Counted from the first letter of the stretch, positions 24,490 through 32,818 are shown. The stretch: 32,818 bases of DNA from Mesorhizobium sp. LSHC420B00 (GCF_000503055.1 NZ_AYVY01000003.1:168176-200993); one strand, 5' to 3'. Notes: a model not told the origin generated them from the sequence alone. Program-made: numbers and translations.

Positions 24490-25521
24490 ATGTCCGACAA
24501 CGCGTTGCCGCTGGTGATCAGCGCACCCCATCCACGCACGCTCGACCTGATCTTCACGCCGGCTGCGCTGACGAAATTTCGGTCGAAATACCGCATCGTC
24601 GAAACATCGCCCGAAGGTGTCGCGGCGCTGCCGGCCGATATCCTTGGCGAGGCGCGCTACATTGTCGGCCAGCCGCCGATCGCGCCAGAGACACTGGAAA
24701 AAATGAAGGCGCTGCGCTGCATCTTCAATGTCGAGAGCAACCTCATCAACAACATGCCATATGAGACGCTGTTTTCGCGCGGCATCCATGTCGTCACCAC
24801 TGGGCTGGTCTTTGCCGAACCGGTGGCCGAGCTCGGCCTTGCCATGGCGCTCAACCTTGCCCGCGACATCGTCGATGCCGACCTCGCTTTTCGTCAAGGC
24901 AAGGAATTGTGGGGCGGCGACGGCAACCGGACGGCGCGGCTTCTTTCCGGCGCGGATGTCGGCATCATCGGCTTCGGCGATCTCGGCCGCGCGCTCAACC
25001 GGCTTTTGACGGGTTTTCGCACGCGGCCAAAAGTCTTCGACCCGTGGCTGCCGCCGTCGATCCTGATCGAGAACGGCGTTGAGCCGGCCTCGCTCGATGA
25101 AGTCCTGTCGAGCAGCGATTTCGTCTTCGTCGTCACTTCGGTGACCAGCGAAAACCAGGGTTTCCTCGGCGCCGAAGCCTTTGCCAGGATGCGCGAGGGA
25201 TCCGCTTTCATCCTACTCAGCCGGGCTGGCGTGGTCGATTTTCCGGCACTGATGGATGCTGTCCGCAGCGGCCACATCGTCGCCGCCAGTGATGTTTTTC
25301 CTGAGGAGCCGCTGGCCCAAGATCACCCGGTCCGCACATTGCCGGGGTTCCTGCGCTCCGCCCACCGGGCCGGCGCACTCGACATCGCTTTCAAGCGGAT
25401 GGGCGACATGGTGCTGGAAGACATGGACCTGGTCGACCGCGGCCTGCCGCCGATGCGTTCGAAGCGGGCCGAGCGTGAGACCGTTTCGCGAATGCGCTCA
25501 AAGCCGGTCGACAAGAATTAA
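24490..25521 (+). CDS. D-isomer-specific 2-hydroxyacid dehydrogenase
   Basis: NAD-dependent oxidoreductase acting on a D-2-hydroxy acid or 2-keto acid; 343 residues. The nucleotide-binding motif GFGDLG is near residues 161-166. The usual catalytic set is present in slightly unusual form: Arg in LLSRAGVVD (families usually have NxxRG), Glu in FPEEPL, and His in SAHRAG (usually PHxAG). The ATG at 24490 follows GGGAGG with 9-base spacing. It diverges from the aldehyde dehydrogenase gene across 174 bases and converges on a membrane-protein gene 27 bases away. The substrate is unknown. Confidence 0.92.
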   Translation: MSDNALPLVISAPHPRTLDLIFTPAALTKFRSKYRIVETSPEGVAALPADILGEARYIVGQPPIAPETLEKMKALRCIFNVESNLINNMPYETLFSRGIHVVTTGLVFAEPVAELGLAMALNLARDIVDADLAFRQGKELWGGDGNRTARLLSGADVGIIGFGDLGRALNRLLTGFRTRPKVFDPWLPPSILIENGVEPASLDEVLSSSDFVFVVTSVTSENQGFLGAEAFARMREGSAFILLSRAGVVDFPALMDAVRSGHIVAASDVFPEEPLAQDHPVRTLPGFLRSAHRAGALDIAFKRMGDMVLEDMDLVDRGLPPMRSKRAERETVSRMRSKPVDKN

Positions 25522-25522
25522 G

Positions 25523-25538
25523 CCGTCTGTCCCGACGG
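25523..25538. terminator. Small dyad between convergent genes
   Basis: CCGTC, a 6-base loop, then GACGG, directly after the hydroxyacid dehydrogenase stop and before the stop of the convergent membrane-protein gene. There is no T run, so termination activity is doubtful. Confidence 0.25.
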
Positions 25539-25548
25539 TCGCACATGC

Positions 25549-26034
25549 TCAGATCGTGAAGGACCAAAACAGGCAGGCCAGTGTCGCAGCGGCGAAGACG
25601 ACGAAGAACAGGCTTCTCAACAGGATGTTGCGCCGCAGTTCGTTGATGAAGAGATGGCATCCGACGATGGCTGCGACAAACAGGAACCGCCAGTTCAGCA
25701 GTGCCGAGAGCACATCGTGCTGACCGAAAGCAAATCTGGCGGCGAGACATCCAACGATGACCGCGAACAACACGATGACCGTCCAGAAGATTGCATCGGC
25801 GGCATGCGTCAGGACGATGCCGGCGAGCCTGATCGGCAGAACCATCATCAGCAGTGCGCTGAGGAAGTAGACCGCCGCGAGCGGAATGAATGCCCCTGCA
25901 TCGGCGACGTCACTCAAGCGCTTGGCGCCGATCGCGCCATAGGGATAGCCATGCCTGGCCACCGCCAGGCTGAGCGCCATCAGCAAAGCCGTCAGCACGG
26001 CCGCAAGCGCGAATGAGGTCAGGGCTTTACTCAT
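25549..26034 (-). CDS. Hypothetical integral membrane protein
   Basis: 161 residues with four to five hydrophobic segments (about 6-26, 48-70, 80-102, 112-127 and 138-158), so an inner-membrane protein. I recognise no family or catalytic motif. The ATG at 26034 has GGGAG 4 bases upstream. It lies 104 bases downstream of nasA on the same strand and might be co-transcribed with the nitrate genes, but it does not look like a known nitrate assimilation protein. Confidence 0.8.
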   Translation of the reverse strand: MSKALTSFALAAVLTALLMALSLAVARHGYPYGAIGAKRLSDVADAGAFIPLAAVYFLSALLMMVLPIRLAGIVLTHAADAIFWTVIVLFAVIVGCLAARFAFGQHDVLSALLNWRFLFVAAIVGCHLFINELRRNILLRSLFFVVFAAATLACLFWSFTI

Positions 26035-26138
26035 GGGGCTCCCGTTCCGAACGAATCGAAGTCAGAACGGTGGTAGCCTATGGTTTGTAAATTGCTAGTA
26101 AGCATCATGCAGCGGCGCGGCAGGGTTCCTCGGCGCAT

Positions 26139-28970
26139 TCACTCTGCAGCTTGCAGACGCCGCCCGTCGATAATGGTCTTGATCTCGGCGCGGCAGGAGC
26201 CGCAATTGGTGCCGGCGTGAAGGGCGGCGCCGATTGCCGCGACGCTGGTGCAGCCGCCGCGCACCGCTTCCGCGATCTGGTTGGCACCGACCCCGAAACA
26301 GGCGCAGACGATGGCGCCGCGGTCGACGCTCTTGCCGCCAGGCCTGCCGGCGACGATCGCCAGCCGCGCCTGCCGATCGGCATGGTCGGCACCCAGTTGT
26401 TCGGCCGCCCAGCCGCGCGACACCGCTACCGGGGTAGGCGCAAGATAGAGCGCGCCGACCAGCCGACCGCCCGCGAAACGGGCGAAGCGATGGTGCCCGC
26501 CGGCGATGTCGTGATAGGCGAGCGCCTCGCCTTCCGGGCCGAACAGCGCGGCGGCAAACCCGGTCCAGTCGCGGCTGTCCTGCAGCGCAATTTCAAGGCG
26601 CCAGCCGGCGGGGCAGCGGGCGAGGCTCCAATAATCGGCGTCGATGGATGCGGGCCGTTCCGCAAGCACCGCGAAGCCGAAGGCCGTGGCGGCGAACCGC
26701 TCGATTCGGGCGGCAACGTTCTTTGAAGCCGGCTGGCCTGAAATCGCATCAGTCGTCGGCGCGACCAGGGCATCGACGCGCGCGCGCGCGGAAAACTGAT
26801 CGGTCCAGTGCATCGGCACGAACACAGAGCCTTGGCGTTGGCGCCCTGTCACCAGCGCGCGGACCACGACCTCGCCATAAGCTGTCGAGACGCGCACAAT
26901 ATCGGCATCGCCGATGCCGTAGTGCTGCGCATCAGCCGGGTGAATTTCGACGAAAGGCTCGGCCATGTGCTGCGACAGGCGCGGGCTCTTGCCGGTTCGC
27001 GTCATGGTGTGCCAGTGGTCGCGCACGCGCCCGGTGTTGAGCACCAACGGGTAGTCCAGGCTGGTGCGGGTTTGGGCGGTTGGGCGGATGGCAATAAAGC
27101 GTGCCTTGCCGTCGGGTGTGTAGAAATTGCCGTTGGCAAAGAAGCGGGTGCTTTTGTCCTCCGGCTGGCGCCACGCACCCCCCTCTGGCCTGCCGGCCAT
27201 CTCCCCCTCAGGGGGGGAGATTGGCAGTTTTGCCGGCACCGCCTTTTCAGCAATGGTAACGATTGGCGAAACCGGTGGCGACATCCAATCTCCCCCCTTG
27301 AGGGGGAGATGGCCGGCAGGCCAGAGGGGGGTGCCTTGGCTCGGCGCTGGCCATTGGAATGGCGCCAATTTCTCAAAGGTCCCTGAATCAATCGCGCCAT
27401 ACGCGCCTATATCAAAATCGCGCGCGCCGTCATTCTCGAAACCCGACAACGCCGCATGCTCGGCGAAGATGTCGGCCGCCGACACATGCGAAAAAGCTTC
27501 GGCAAACCCCATCCGCCTGGCGACTTCAGCGATGATCCACCAATCTGGCCTTGCCTCGCCGGGCGTGGCCAAAAAAGCCCGCTGGCGCGAGATGCGGCGC
27601 TCCGAATTGGTGACGGTGCCGTCCTTCTCGCCCCATGCCGCCGCCGGCAGCCGGACCTGAGCATGGCGGACCGTGTCGGTCTCGCCCAGCACGTCCGAGA
27701 CAACGACAAACGGGCAAGTCTTGATCGCCGCCTCGATGGTATCGGCGTCCGGCATCGAATCGACCGGATTGGTCGCCATGATCCACAGCGCCTTGATGCG
27801 TCCGTCGGCCACCGCTTGGAACATCTCGACCGCTTTCAGGCCGGGCTTTTCGACGACGGTCGGCGCGTTCCAGAAGCGCTGCACGCGGTTGCGGTGCTCG
27901 GGGTTTTCGATCTCCATGTGGGCGGCCAGCATGTTGGCCATGCCGCCGACCTCGCGGCCGCCCATAGCATTGGGCTGGCCGGTCACCGAAAACGGCCCGG
28001 CGCCGGGCTTGCCGATGCGGCCGGTGGCGAGATGGCAGTTGATGATGGCGTTGACCTTGTCGGTGCCCGAAGACGACTGGTTTACGCCCTGGCTGTAGAC
28101 GGTCACCGTCTTCGCCGTCGCGGCAAACAGGCTGTAGAAGCGGGACAGTTCGTCCTCACTGAGACCCGTGGCAGCCGCGATGCCGGCAAGGTCGAGCGCC
28201 GAGGCAGCGAAAAGCGCTTGCCCGAATCCGGTCGTGTGCGCCGTGATATAGGTACGGTCCAGCGCGTTATGCTGGCCGAGATAGGCGAGCAGCCCTGTGA
28301 ACAAAGCGACGTCGCCATCGGGCGCGATCGCCAGATGCATGTCAGCGATATCCGATGTCATGGTGCGGCGTGGGTCGATCAGCACCACCTTCATCTCGGG
28401 CCGCTTTTCCCGGGCAGCGGCAATGCGCTGATAGAGCACCGGATGGCACCAGGCGAGATTGGAGCCGACGAGCACGATCAGGTCGGCAAGTTCCAGATCC
28501 TCGTAATTTCCCGGAACCGTGTCCGAGCCAAAGGCGCGGCGGTGGCCGGCGACCGACGAGGCCATGCACAGGCGCGAATTGGTGTCGATATTGGCCGAGC
28601 CGACAAACCCCTTCATCAGCTTGTTGGCGACGTAGTAGTCCTCGGTCAGCAACTGGCCGGAAACATAAAAGGCGACCGAATCGGGGCCGTGTTCGGCAAT
28701 GGTTTGCGAGAAGGTCGAAGCGACTAGATTGAGCGCTTGGTCCCAGTCGGTACGGCGACCGTGGATTTCCGGATGAAGCAGCCTGCCGTCGAGATCGATG
28801 GTCTCGGCCAGTGCGGAGCCTTTGGAGCAGAGGCGGCCGAAATTCGCCGGGTGGTCCGGGTCGCCACGAACGGTTATTTCACCGTCCGCGGCGACCTTCG
28901 CCAGCACGCCGCAACCCACCCCGCAGTAGGGGCAGGTGGTCCTCACCTCGCGCGCTTCATCAATCTGCAT
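26139..28970 (-). CDS. nasA: Assimilatory nitrate reductase catalytic subunit with in-frame repeat
   Basis: Cytoplasmic molybdenum enzyme that reduces nitrate to nitrite. 943 residues. The N-terminal [4Fe-4S] site is C13, C16, C20, C48 (CPYCGVGC). The bis-MGD molybdopterin oxidoreductase domain follows, with GSNLAWCHPV and the SQGVNQSSSGTDKVNAI segment. The dinucleotide-binding domain begins near residue 610 (LNTGRVRDHWHTMTRTG). A C-terminal BFD-like [2Fe-2S] domain has C889, C891, C923 and C926. Residues about 546-599 are encoded by a dispersed palindromic repeat lying between the two cofactor-binding domains; without them the length fits typical NasA (about 885-890). It starts 3 bases after nirD. 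Activity is likely if the insert is a surface loop. Confidence 0.95.
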   Translation of the reverse strand: MQIDEAREVRTTCPYCGVGCGVLAKVAADGEITVRGDPDHPANFGRLCSKGSALAETIDLDGRLLHPEIHGRRTDWDQALNLVASTFSQTIAEHGPDSVAFYVSGQLLTEDYYVANKLMKGFVGSANIDTNSRLCMASSVAGHRRAFGSDTVPGNYEDLELADLIVLVGSNLAWCHPVLYQRIAAAREKRPEMKVVLIDPRRTMTSDIADMHLAIAPDGDVALFTGLLAYLGQHNALDRTYITAHTTGFGQALFAASALDLAGIAAATGLSEDELSRFYSLFAATAKTVTVYSQGVNQSSSGTDKVNAIINCHLATGRIGKPGAGPFSVTGQPNAMGGREVGGMANMLAAHMEIENPEHRNRVQRFWNAPTVVEKPGLKAVEMFQAVADGRIKALWIMATNPVDSMPDADTIEAAIKTCPFVVVSDVLGETDTVRHAQVRLPAAAWGEKDGTVTNSERRISRQRAFLATPGEARPDWWIIAEVARRMGFAEAFSHVSAADIFAEHAALSGFENDGARDFDIGAYGAIDSGTFEKLAPFQWPAPSQGTPLWPAGHLPLKGGDWMSPPVSPIVTIAEKAVPAKLPISPPEGEMAGRPEGGAWRQPEDKSTRFFANGNFYTPDGKARFIAIRPTAQTRTSLDYPLVLNTGRVRDHWHTMTRTGKSPRLSQHMAEPFVEIHPADAQHYGIGDADIVRVSTAYGEVVVRALVTGRQRQGSVFVPMHWTDQFSARARVDALVAPTTDAISGQPASKNVAARIERFAATAFGFAVLAERPASIDADYWSLARCPAGWRLEIALQDSRDWTGFAAALFGPEGEALAYHDIAGGHHRFARFAGGRLVGALYLAPTPVAVSRGWAAEQLGADHADRQARLAIVAGRPGGKSVDRGAIVCACFGVGANQIAEAVRGGCTSVAAIGAALHAGTNCGSCRAEIKTIIDGRRLQAAE
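27175..27334. repeat. Palindromic repetitive element inside nasA
   Basis: Two 50-base arms, 27175-27224 and 27285-27334, are reverse complements at 49 of 50 positions (the exception is an A/G at arm position 37). A 60-base spacer separates them. Each arm contains CTCTGGCCTGCCGGCCATCT and the run of C then G around CCCCCTCA. Sequences of this kind are, to my memory, scattered between genes in Mesorhizobium genomes. Here the whole element lies inside nasA and is read without a stop codon. The arms could fold into a very stable mRNA hairpin. Confidence 0.9.
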
Positions 28971-28973
28971 GGT

Positions 28974-29303
28974 TCACGCCGCGCGGCTGGCCAGCGCTTC
29001 CAGCGCAATGAACAGCCGCTCGCCGTCGATCCGCACCGGAATGGTGCGCACCACGCCCTCGTCGGCGCCGAGCGCCTTGCCTGTCTCGAGCGAGATCACC
29101 CAATTGTGCAAAGGACAGGTCACCGCCGTGCCATGGACGATGCCCTGGCTGAGTGGCCCACCCTTGTGCGGGCAATGGTCGTCGATGGCGAAGACTTGAT
29201 CGTCGGCCGTGCGAAAGACGGCGATCTTTCCTTCGGGTGCGGCGACGCAGCGCGCACCGCGACGCGGAATGTCCGAGAGCGTGCCGATGGATACCCAATT
29301 CAT
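28974..29303 (-). CDS. nirD: Nitrite reductase small subunit
   Basis: 109-residue Rieske-type partner of NirB in the NADH-dependent assimilatory nitrite reductase. The [2Fe-2S] ligands are C44-P-H46 and C63-P-L-H66 (CPHKG and CPLHNW). In many NirD proteins one or more ligands are lost; here all four remain. The ATG at 29303 has AGAGGAA 7 bases upstream. It lies between nirB and nasA, with only 3 bases before nasA, so the two are almost certainly co-transcribed. Confidence 0.95.
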   Translation of the reverse strand: MNWVSIGTLSDIPRRGARCVAAPEGKIAVFRTADDQVFAIDDHCPHKGGPLSQGIVHGTAVTCPLHNWVISLETGKALGADEGVVRTIPVRIDGERLFIALEALASRAA

Positions 29304-29320
29304 GTGGCTATTCCTCTTTT

Positions 29321-29369
29321 GCGCGTGTTCTTGTCCGGAAACCGCATTCCACTTTTCGGGAACACGCGC
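29321..29369. repeat. Inverted repeat between nirB and nirD
   Basis: GCGCGTGTTC (29321-29330) and GAACACGCGC (29360-29369) are a perfect 10-bp inverted repeat with a 29-base loop containing TCCGGAAA and TTTTCGGG. It directly abuts the nirB stop codon and occupies most of the 66-base nirB-nirD gap. It resembles a second family of short palindromes common between rhizobial genes. As mRNA it could lower nirD/nasA expression or protect the nirB 3' end. Confidence 0.75.
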
Positions 29370-31820
29370 CTACTCCGCCGCCTGCGCAAAGCCGACCGAA
29401 GCCATCGGCCGGAATTCATGCTTGTCCTTGCCGGAAGCACGTTCCGACCACGGGTCGACCTGGGCGAATTTCTGCGAGAAGACGAAGCGCGCGAAATAGG
29501 CCTTGCGCTTCTCGCCATCGTCCATGATCTGGCGCTTGATCTCGGCGATGCCGACGCGCTTGGCCCATTTGTAGATACGCTCGAGATAGCGGCCCTGCTC
29601 GCGATACATCTGCGTCAACGCCACGATATGCTCCAGCGCCTCGTCCTCGGTCTTGACCAGGCCGAGCACTTCGGTGCCCTTGATGTCGAGCCCGGCGGCG
29701 CCGGCGAAATGGATCTCGTAGCCGCTATCGACGCAGATCACGCCGACATCCTTGCAGGTCGCCTCGGCACAGTTTCGCGGACAGCCCGATACCGCCATCT
29801 TGACCTTGGCAGGGGTCCAGGAGCCCCACATGAATTTTTCGATACGGATGCCCAAACCGGTCGAATCCTGCGTGCCGAAGCGGCACCAGTCGGAACCGAC
29901 GCAGGTCTTTACGGTGCGCAGCCCCTTGGCATAGGCGTGGCCGGAGACGAAGCCAGCCTGGCCGAGATCGGCCCACACCGCCGGCAGGTCTTCCTTGCGG
30001 ATGCCGAGCATGTCGATGCGCTGGCCGCCGGTGACCTTGACCATCGGGATCTCGAACTTGTCGACGACGTCGGCGATGGCGCGCAATTCGGCGGCGTTGG
30101 TGACGCCGCCCCACATGCGCGGCACCACCGAATAGGTGCCGTCCTTCTGGATGTTGGCGTGAACGCGCTCGTTAATGAAGCGCGACTGGTAGTCGTCGGC
30201 GTATTCGTCGGGCCAGTCGCAGACGAGATAATAGTTTAGCGCCGGCCGGCATTTGGCGCAGCCGCAGGAGGTCTTCCATTCCAACTCCTGCATGACGGCG
30301 GGAATGGTCTTCAGGCCCTTGGCCTTGATCAGCCGGCGGACCTCGTCATGACCAAGCGCGGTGCAACTGCACATCGGCTGGACCGCCGCGGGGTTGTATT
30401 TGTCGCCGATGGTCAGCACCATCAACTTCTCGACCAGTCCGGTGCACGAGCCGCAGGAGGCAGACGCCTTGGTGTGCGCGCGCACGTCGTCGAGCGAGGT
30501 CAGGCCCTTGGCCGTGATCGCGCCGGTGATCTTTCCCTTGCATACGCCGTTGCAACCGCAGATTTCCGCATCATCCGGCAAGGCTGCAACGGCCGCCATA
30601 GGGTCCAGGGGGGCGCCTCCCTGGTAGGACTGGCCGAAGATGAGCGTATCGCGCATCTCGGATATATCGGTCTGCTTCTTCTTGAGGTCGTTGAACCAGG
30701 CGCCGTCGGCCGTCTCGCCGTAGAGCACTGTGCCGATGATGCGGTCGTCCTTGAGCACCAGGCGCTTGTAGACGCCGGCCGCCGCATCGCGCAGCACGAT
30801 CTCCTGGCGGTCATCGCCCTCGGCGAAGTCGCCGAGCGAGAACAGTTCGATGCCGGTGACCTTGAGCTTGGTCGGCGTGTCCATGTGGACGAAAGCCGCT
30901 GCCTCATTGCCGGCCAGATGGCTGGCGGCGACGCGCGCCATCTCGTAGAGCGGCGCGACCAGCCCGTAGACCTGGCCGTTGACCTCGGCGCATTCGCCGA
31001 TTGCATAGATGTCGGGATCGTTGCTGCGCATGCCGGCGTCGACGACAATGCCGCGATTGACGGCAATGCCGGCTTCCTTCGCCAGGACCGCGTTCGGCCT
31101 GATGCCCACGGCCATGACGACGAGCGTTGCGGGAATGACAGTGCCGTCGGCAAGCTCCACCCGCTCGACCTTGCCGTTGCCGGTGATCGCCTGGGTGTTG
31201 GCCTTGGTGATGACCTTGATGCCGCGCTGCTCGACGGCGCGCTGCAGGAGATATCCGGCGGCCGGATCGAGCTGACGCTCCATCAGCGTCGGCATGACAT
31301 GCAGCACGGTGACGTCCATGCCTTGCGCATTTAAGCCCGCTGCTGCCTCGAGCCCGAGCAGGCCGCCGCCAATGACCACAGCCTTGGCCCGCGACTGGGC
31401 GGCAAGCATCATGGCCCGGACGTCGTCCAGATCGCGATACGTGAGCACGCCCGGCAGGTCATGGCCCGGCACCGGAATGATAAACGGCACCGAGCCGGTG
31501 GCGATGACGAGTTTGTCATAGGGCTCGGTCACGCCATGATCGGAGGTGACGGTCTTTGCCTGCCGGTCGATGGCGACGATCTTGTGGCCCTTGTAGAGGG
31601 TGATGCCGTGCTTGATGTACCAGCCGTCGCCATGGATGATGATCTCTTCATAGGCCTTTTCGCCCGACAGAACCGGCGACAGCATGATGCGGTCGTAGTT
31701 CACGCGCGGCTCGGCGTTGAAGATGGTGACCTGGTAGCGCCCAGGCGCCTTTTCCAGGAGGTGCTCCAGCATGCGCCCGGGGGCCATGCCGTTGCCAATG
31801 ATAACGAGTTTCTCGGTCAT
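29370..31820 (-). CDS. nirB: Nitrite reductase large subunit (NADH)
   Basis: Reduces nitrite to ammonium in the cytoplasm with six electrons from NAD(P)H. 816 residues. Domains in order: FAD/NAD-binding reductase with GNGMAPGR near residues 8-15; BFD-like [2Fe-2S] region with CGCNGVC near 418-424 and CGSC near 453-456, and a further cysteine set (CSCTALG, CGCAKC); nitrite/sulfite reductase ferredoxin-like half; and the sirohaem/[4Fe-4S] site CVGSDWC near 638-644 and GCPRNC near 680-684. I chose the ATG at 31820 (MTEKLVIIGNG); a longer frame to 32033 is antisense-like and rejected. The gap to the transporter stop is 19 bases. Confidence 0.96.
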   Translation of the reverse strand: MTEKLVIIGNGMAPGRMLEHLLEKAPGRYQVTIFNAEPRVNYDRIMLSPVLSGEKAYEEIIIHGDGWYIKHGITLYKGHKIVAIDRQAKTVTSDHGVTEPYDKLVIATGSVPFIIPVPGHDLPGVLTYRDLDDVRAMMLAAQSRAKAVVIGGGLLGLEAAAGLNAQGMDVTVLHVMPTLMERQLDPAAGYLLQRAVEQRGIKVITKANTQAITGNGKVERVELADGTVIPATLVVMAVGIRPNAVLAKEAGIAVNRGIVVDAGMRSNDPDIYAIGECAEVNGQVYGLVAPLYEMARVAASHLAGNEAAAFVHMDTPTKLKVTGIELFSLGDFAEGDDRQEIVLRDAAAGVYKRLVLKDDRIIGTVLYGETADGAWFNDLKKKQTDISEMRDTLIFGQSYQGGAPLDPMAAVAALPDDAEICGCNGVCKGKITGAITAKGLTSLDDVRAHTKASASCGSCTGLVEKLMVLTIGDKYNPAAVQPMCSCTALGHDEVRRLIKAKGLKTIPAVMQELEWKTSCGCAKCRPALNYYLVCDWPDEYADDYQSRFINERVHANIQKDGTYSVVPRMWGGVTNAAELRAIADVVDKFEIPMVKVTGGQRIDMLGIRKEDLPAVWADLGQAGFVSGHAYAKGLRTVKTCVGSDWCRFGTQDSTGLGIRIEKFMWGSWTPAKVKMAVSGCPRNCAEATCKDVGVICVDSGYEIHFAGAAGLDIKGTEVLGLVKTEDEALEHIVALTQMYREQGRYLERIYKWAKRVGIAEIKRQIMDDGEKRKAYFARFVFSQKFAQVDPWSERASGKDKHEFRPMASVGFAQAAE

Positions 31821-31839
31821 GTCCTGATCCACTCCGGTC

Positions 31840-32818
31840 TCACTCAGCCGCGTAGGAAAGGCCTGAAGCTTCGTCAGACGCCGTGCGCTCCATCCGCCGG
31901 ATGGAAAAATGCATCCAGGCAAAGCAGGTGGCGACGATGACGAAGAGCAGCATGAAGCAGCTCGACCAGACGCCGGTGAGGTCGTTGAGCGCGCCGAAGA
32001 CGATTGGCAGGATAAAGCCGCCGAGCCCGCCAATCATGCCGACAACGCCGCCGACCGCGCCGACACTCTGCGGATAGTAAGCCGGGATGTGCTTGTAGAC
32101 GGCAGCCTTGCCAAGGCTCATGAAGAAGCCGAGCACACAGGCAACGGCTATGAAGGCGAGCGGGCCGACCTCGAAATGGAAGGCGATCGGCCCGCTGACA
32201 CCGCGCACGACGTAGTCTGCCGAGGGGAGAGACAGAACGAGAGTCGCGGCGGCACTGACAGCGAAGGTCCAGTAGAGCACGGTGCGGGCGCCGATCCGGT
32301 CGGAAAGCACGCCGCCATAGGCGCGGAAAATACTTGCCGGAATTGAATAGGCCGCGCCGATCATACCGGCGGTCGCAAGCCCGAAGCCGTAGACGCCGAT
32401 CAGGTAGCGGGGCAGCCATAGCGAGAGCGCCACGAATGCACCGAAGGCGAAGAAATAATAGAAGGCGAAGCGCCAGACCTGCAGGTTCTTGAGCGGCGCG
32501 AATTCCTGCCAGAAGCTTCTCGAGGGCGCGGCCTTGCCGGCGCGGCGCTCGCGGATGACCGGATCGTCGCCGGTCGTGAACCAGAAGACGGCGGCCATGA
32601 CGACGAGTGCTGCCGCCCAGATCAGCGCGACCGACTGCCAGCCCCAGGAGAGAAGCACGAACGGTGCCAGGAACTTGGTGACCGCGGCGCCGACATTGCC
32701 GACACCGAAAATGCCAAGCGCCGTGCCCTGCTTGCCGGCCGGGAAGAAGCGCGAGACATAGGCGACACCGACGGCGAAGGAACCGCCAGCGAGCCCGACG
32801 CCCAGCGCAGCGACCAGC
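31840..32818 (-). CDS. Nitrate/nitrite transporter (MFS), 5' part missing
   Basis: Major facilitator of the NarK/NasA nitrate porter family, importing nitrate for the enzymes encoded next to it. The last 325 residues are visible; the gene continues past the right edge. The nitrate signature segment is present: AGGSFAVGVAYVSRFFP near the cut end, then GKQGTALGIFGVGNVGAAVTK. About nine membrane helices remain, and the MFS loop motif appears as YGGVLSDRIGARTV. It is the first visible gene of the operon, so the promoter and any NtrC or NasT control sites are outside the window. Confidence 0.93.
   Translation of the reverse strand, partial: LVAALGVGLAGGSFAVGVAYVSRFFPAGKQGTALGIFGVGNVGAAVTKFLAPFVLLSWGWQSVALIWAAALVVMAAVFWFTTGDDPVIRERRAGKAAPSRSFWQEFAPLKNLQVWRFAFYYFFAFGAFVALSLWLPRYLIGVYGFGLATAGMIGAAYSIPASIFRAYGGVLSDRIGARTVLYWTFAVSAAATLVLSLPSADYVVRGVSGPIAFHFEVGPLAFIAVACVLGFFMSLGKAAVYKHIPAYYPQSVGAVGGVVGMIGGLGGFILPIVFGALNDLTGVWSSCFMLLFVIVATCFAWMHFSIRRMERTASDEASGLSYAAE

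Noticed and set aside
27175..27334. Large hairpin as a transcription terminator or gene end
   Set aside because: It is inside an open frame with conserved NasA domains on both sides, and no T run follows either arm in the coding direction.
27456..30239. Two long plus-strand frames opposite nasA and nirB
   Set aside because: Same reason: shadows of the strongly supported nitrate and nitrite reductase genes.
1..32818. CRISPR array, tRNA, rRNA, insertion sequence or prophage genes
   Set aside because: I looked for regularly spaced repeats, tRNA-like cloverleaf ends and transposase or integrase motifs and saw none; this was by eye only.

Overview
The window looks like chromosomal DNA of a Rhizobiales bacterium, most likely Mesorhizobium or a close relative. 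Evidence: high GC with GC-rich third codon positions; gene products that I recognise as the Sinorhizobium succinoglycan proteins ExoP, N, O, M, A, L, K, U, X, Y, F and Q; and dispersed palindromic repeats of the kind common in this group. The assignment rests on remembered protein families, not on a database search. The first 19 bases are Illumina adapter, so the left edge is an assembly end and exoP is cut there artificially.

Region 1 (20-21124) is an exopolysaccharide (EPS) locus. Reading leftward on the minus strand, exoL-exoA-exoM-exoO-exoN(galU)-exoP lie in the order known from S. meliloti, with very short gaps or overlaps between the first four. To the right is a block absent from the S. 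meliloti succinoglycan locus at this place: a plus-strand polysaccharide pyruvyl transferase, converging on a minus-strand set of flippase, two GT4 glycosyltransferases and UDP-glucose dehydrogenase. Then come exoK (a GH16 glycanase), an unknown 133-residue protein preceded by a tiny ORF, exoU and exoX. Facing exoX are exoY and exoF on the plus strand, and exoQ converges on exoF. The proteins cover sugar-nucleotide supply (GalU, Ugd), priming (ExoY), chain building (ExoA, L, M, O, U and two GT4 enzymes), decoration (pyruvyl transferase), flipping (Wzx), polymerisation (ExoQ), export and chain length (ExoF, ExoP), cleavage (ExoK) and inhibition (ExoX). A TTGC...GCAA palindrome recurs in four promoter-type gaps of this locus and nowhere else I noticed, suggesting one shared regulator.

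Region 2 (21455-25521) is a small catabolic block: an SDR dehydrogenase, a DUF1349 protein, an aldehyde dehydrogenase and a divergent D-2-hydroxyacid dehydrogenase. The substrate is unknown. A membrane protein of unknown function follows (25549-26034).

Region 3 (26139-32818) is an assimilatory nitrate operon on the minus strand: a nitrate transporter (cut by the right edge), nirB, nirD and nasA. The NasA reading frame contains a 160-bp dispersed palindromic element, with 50-bp arms matching at 49 of 50 positions. It is translated in frame and adds about 55 residues. This and the shared EPS palindrome are the two most notable observations.
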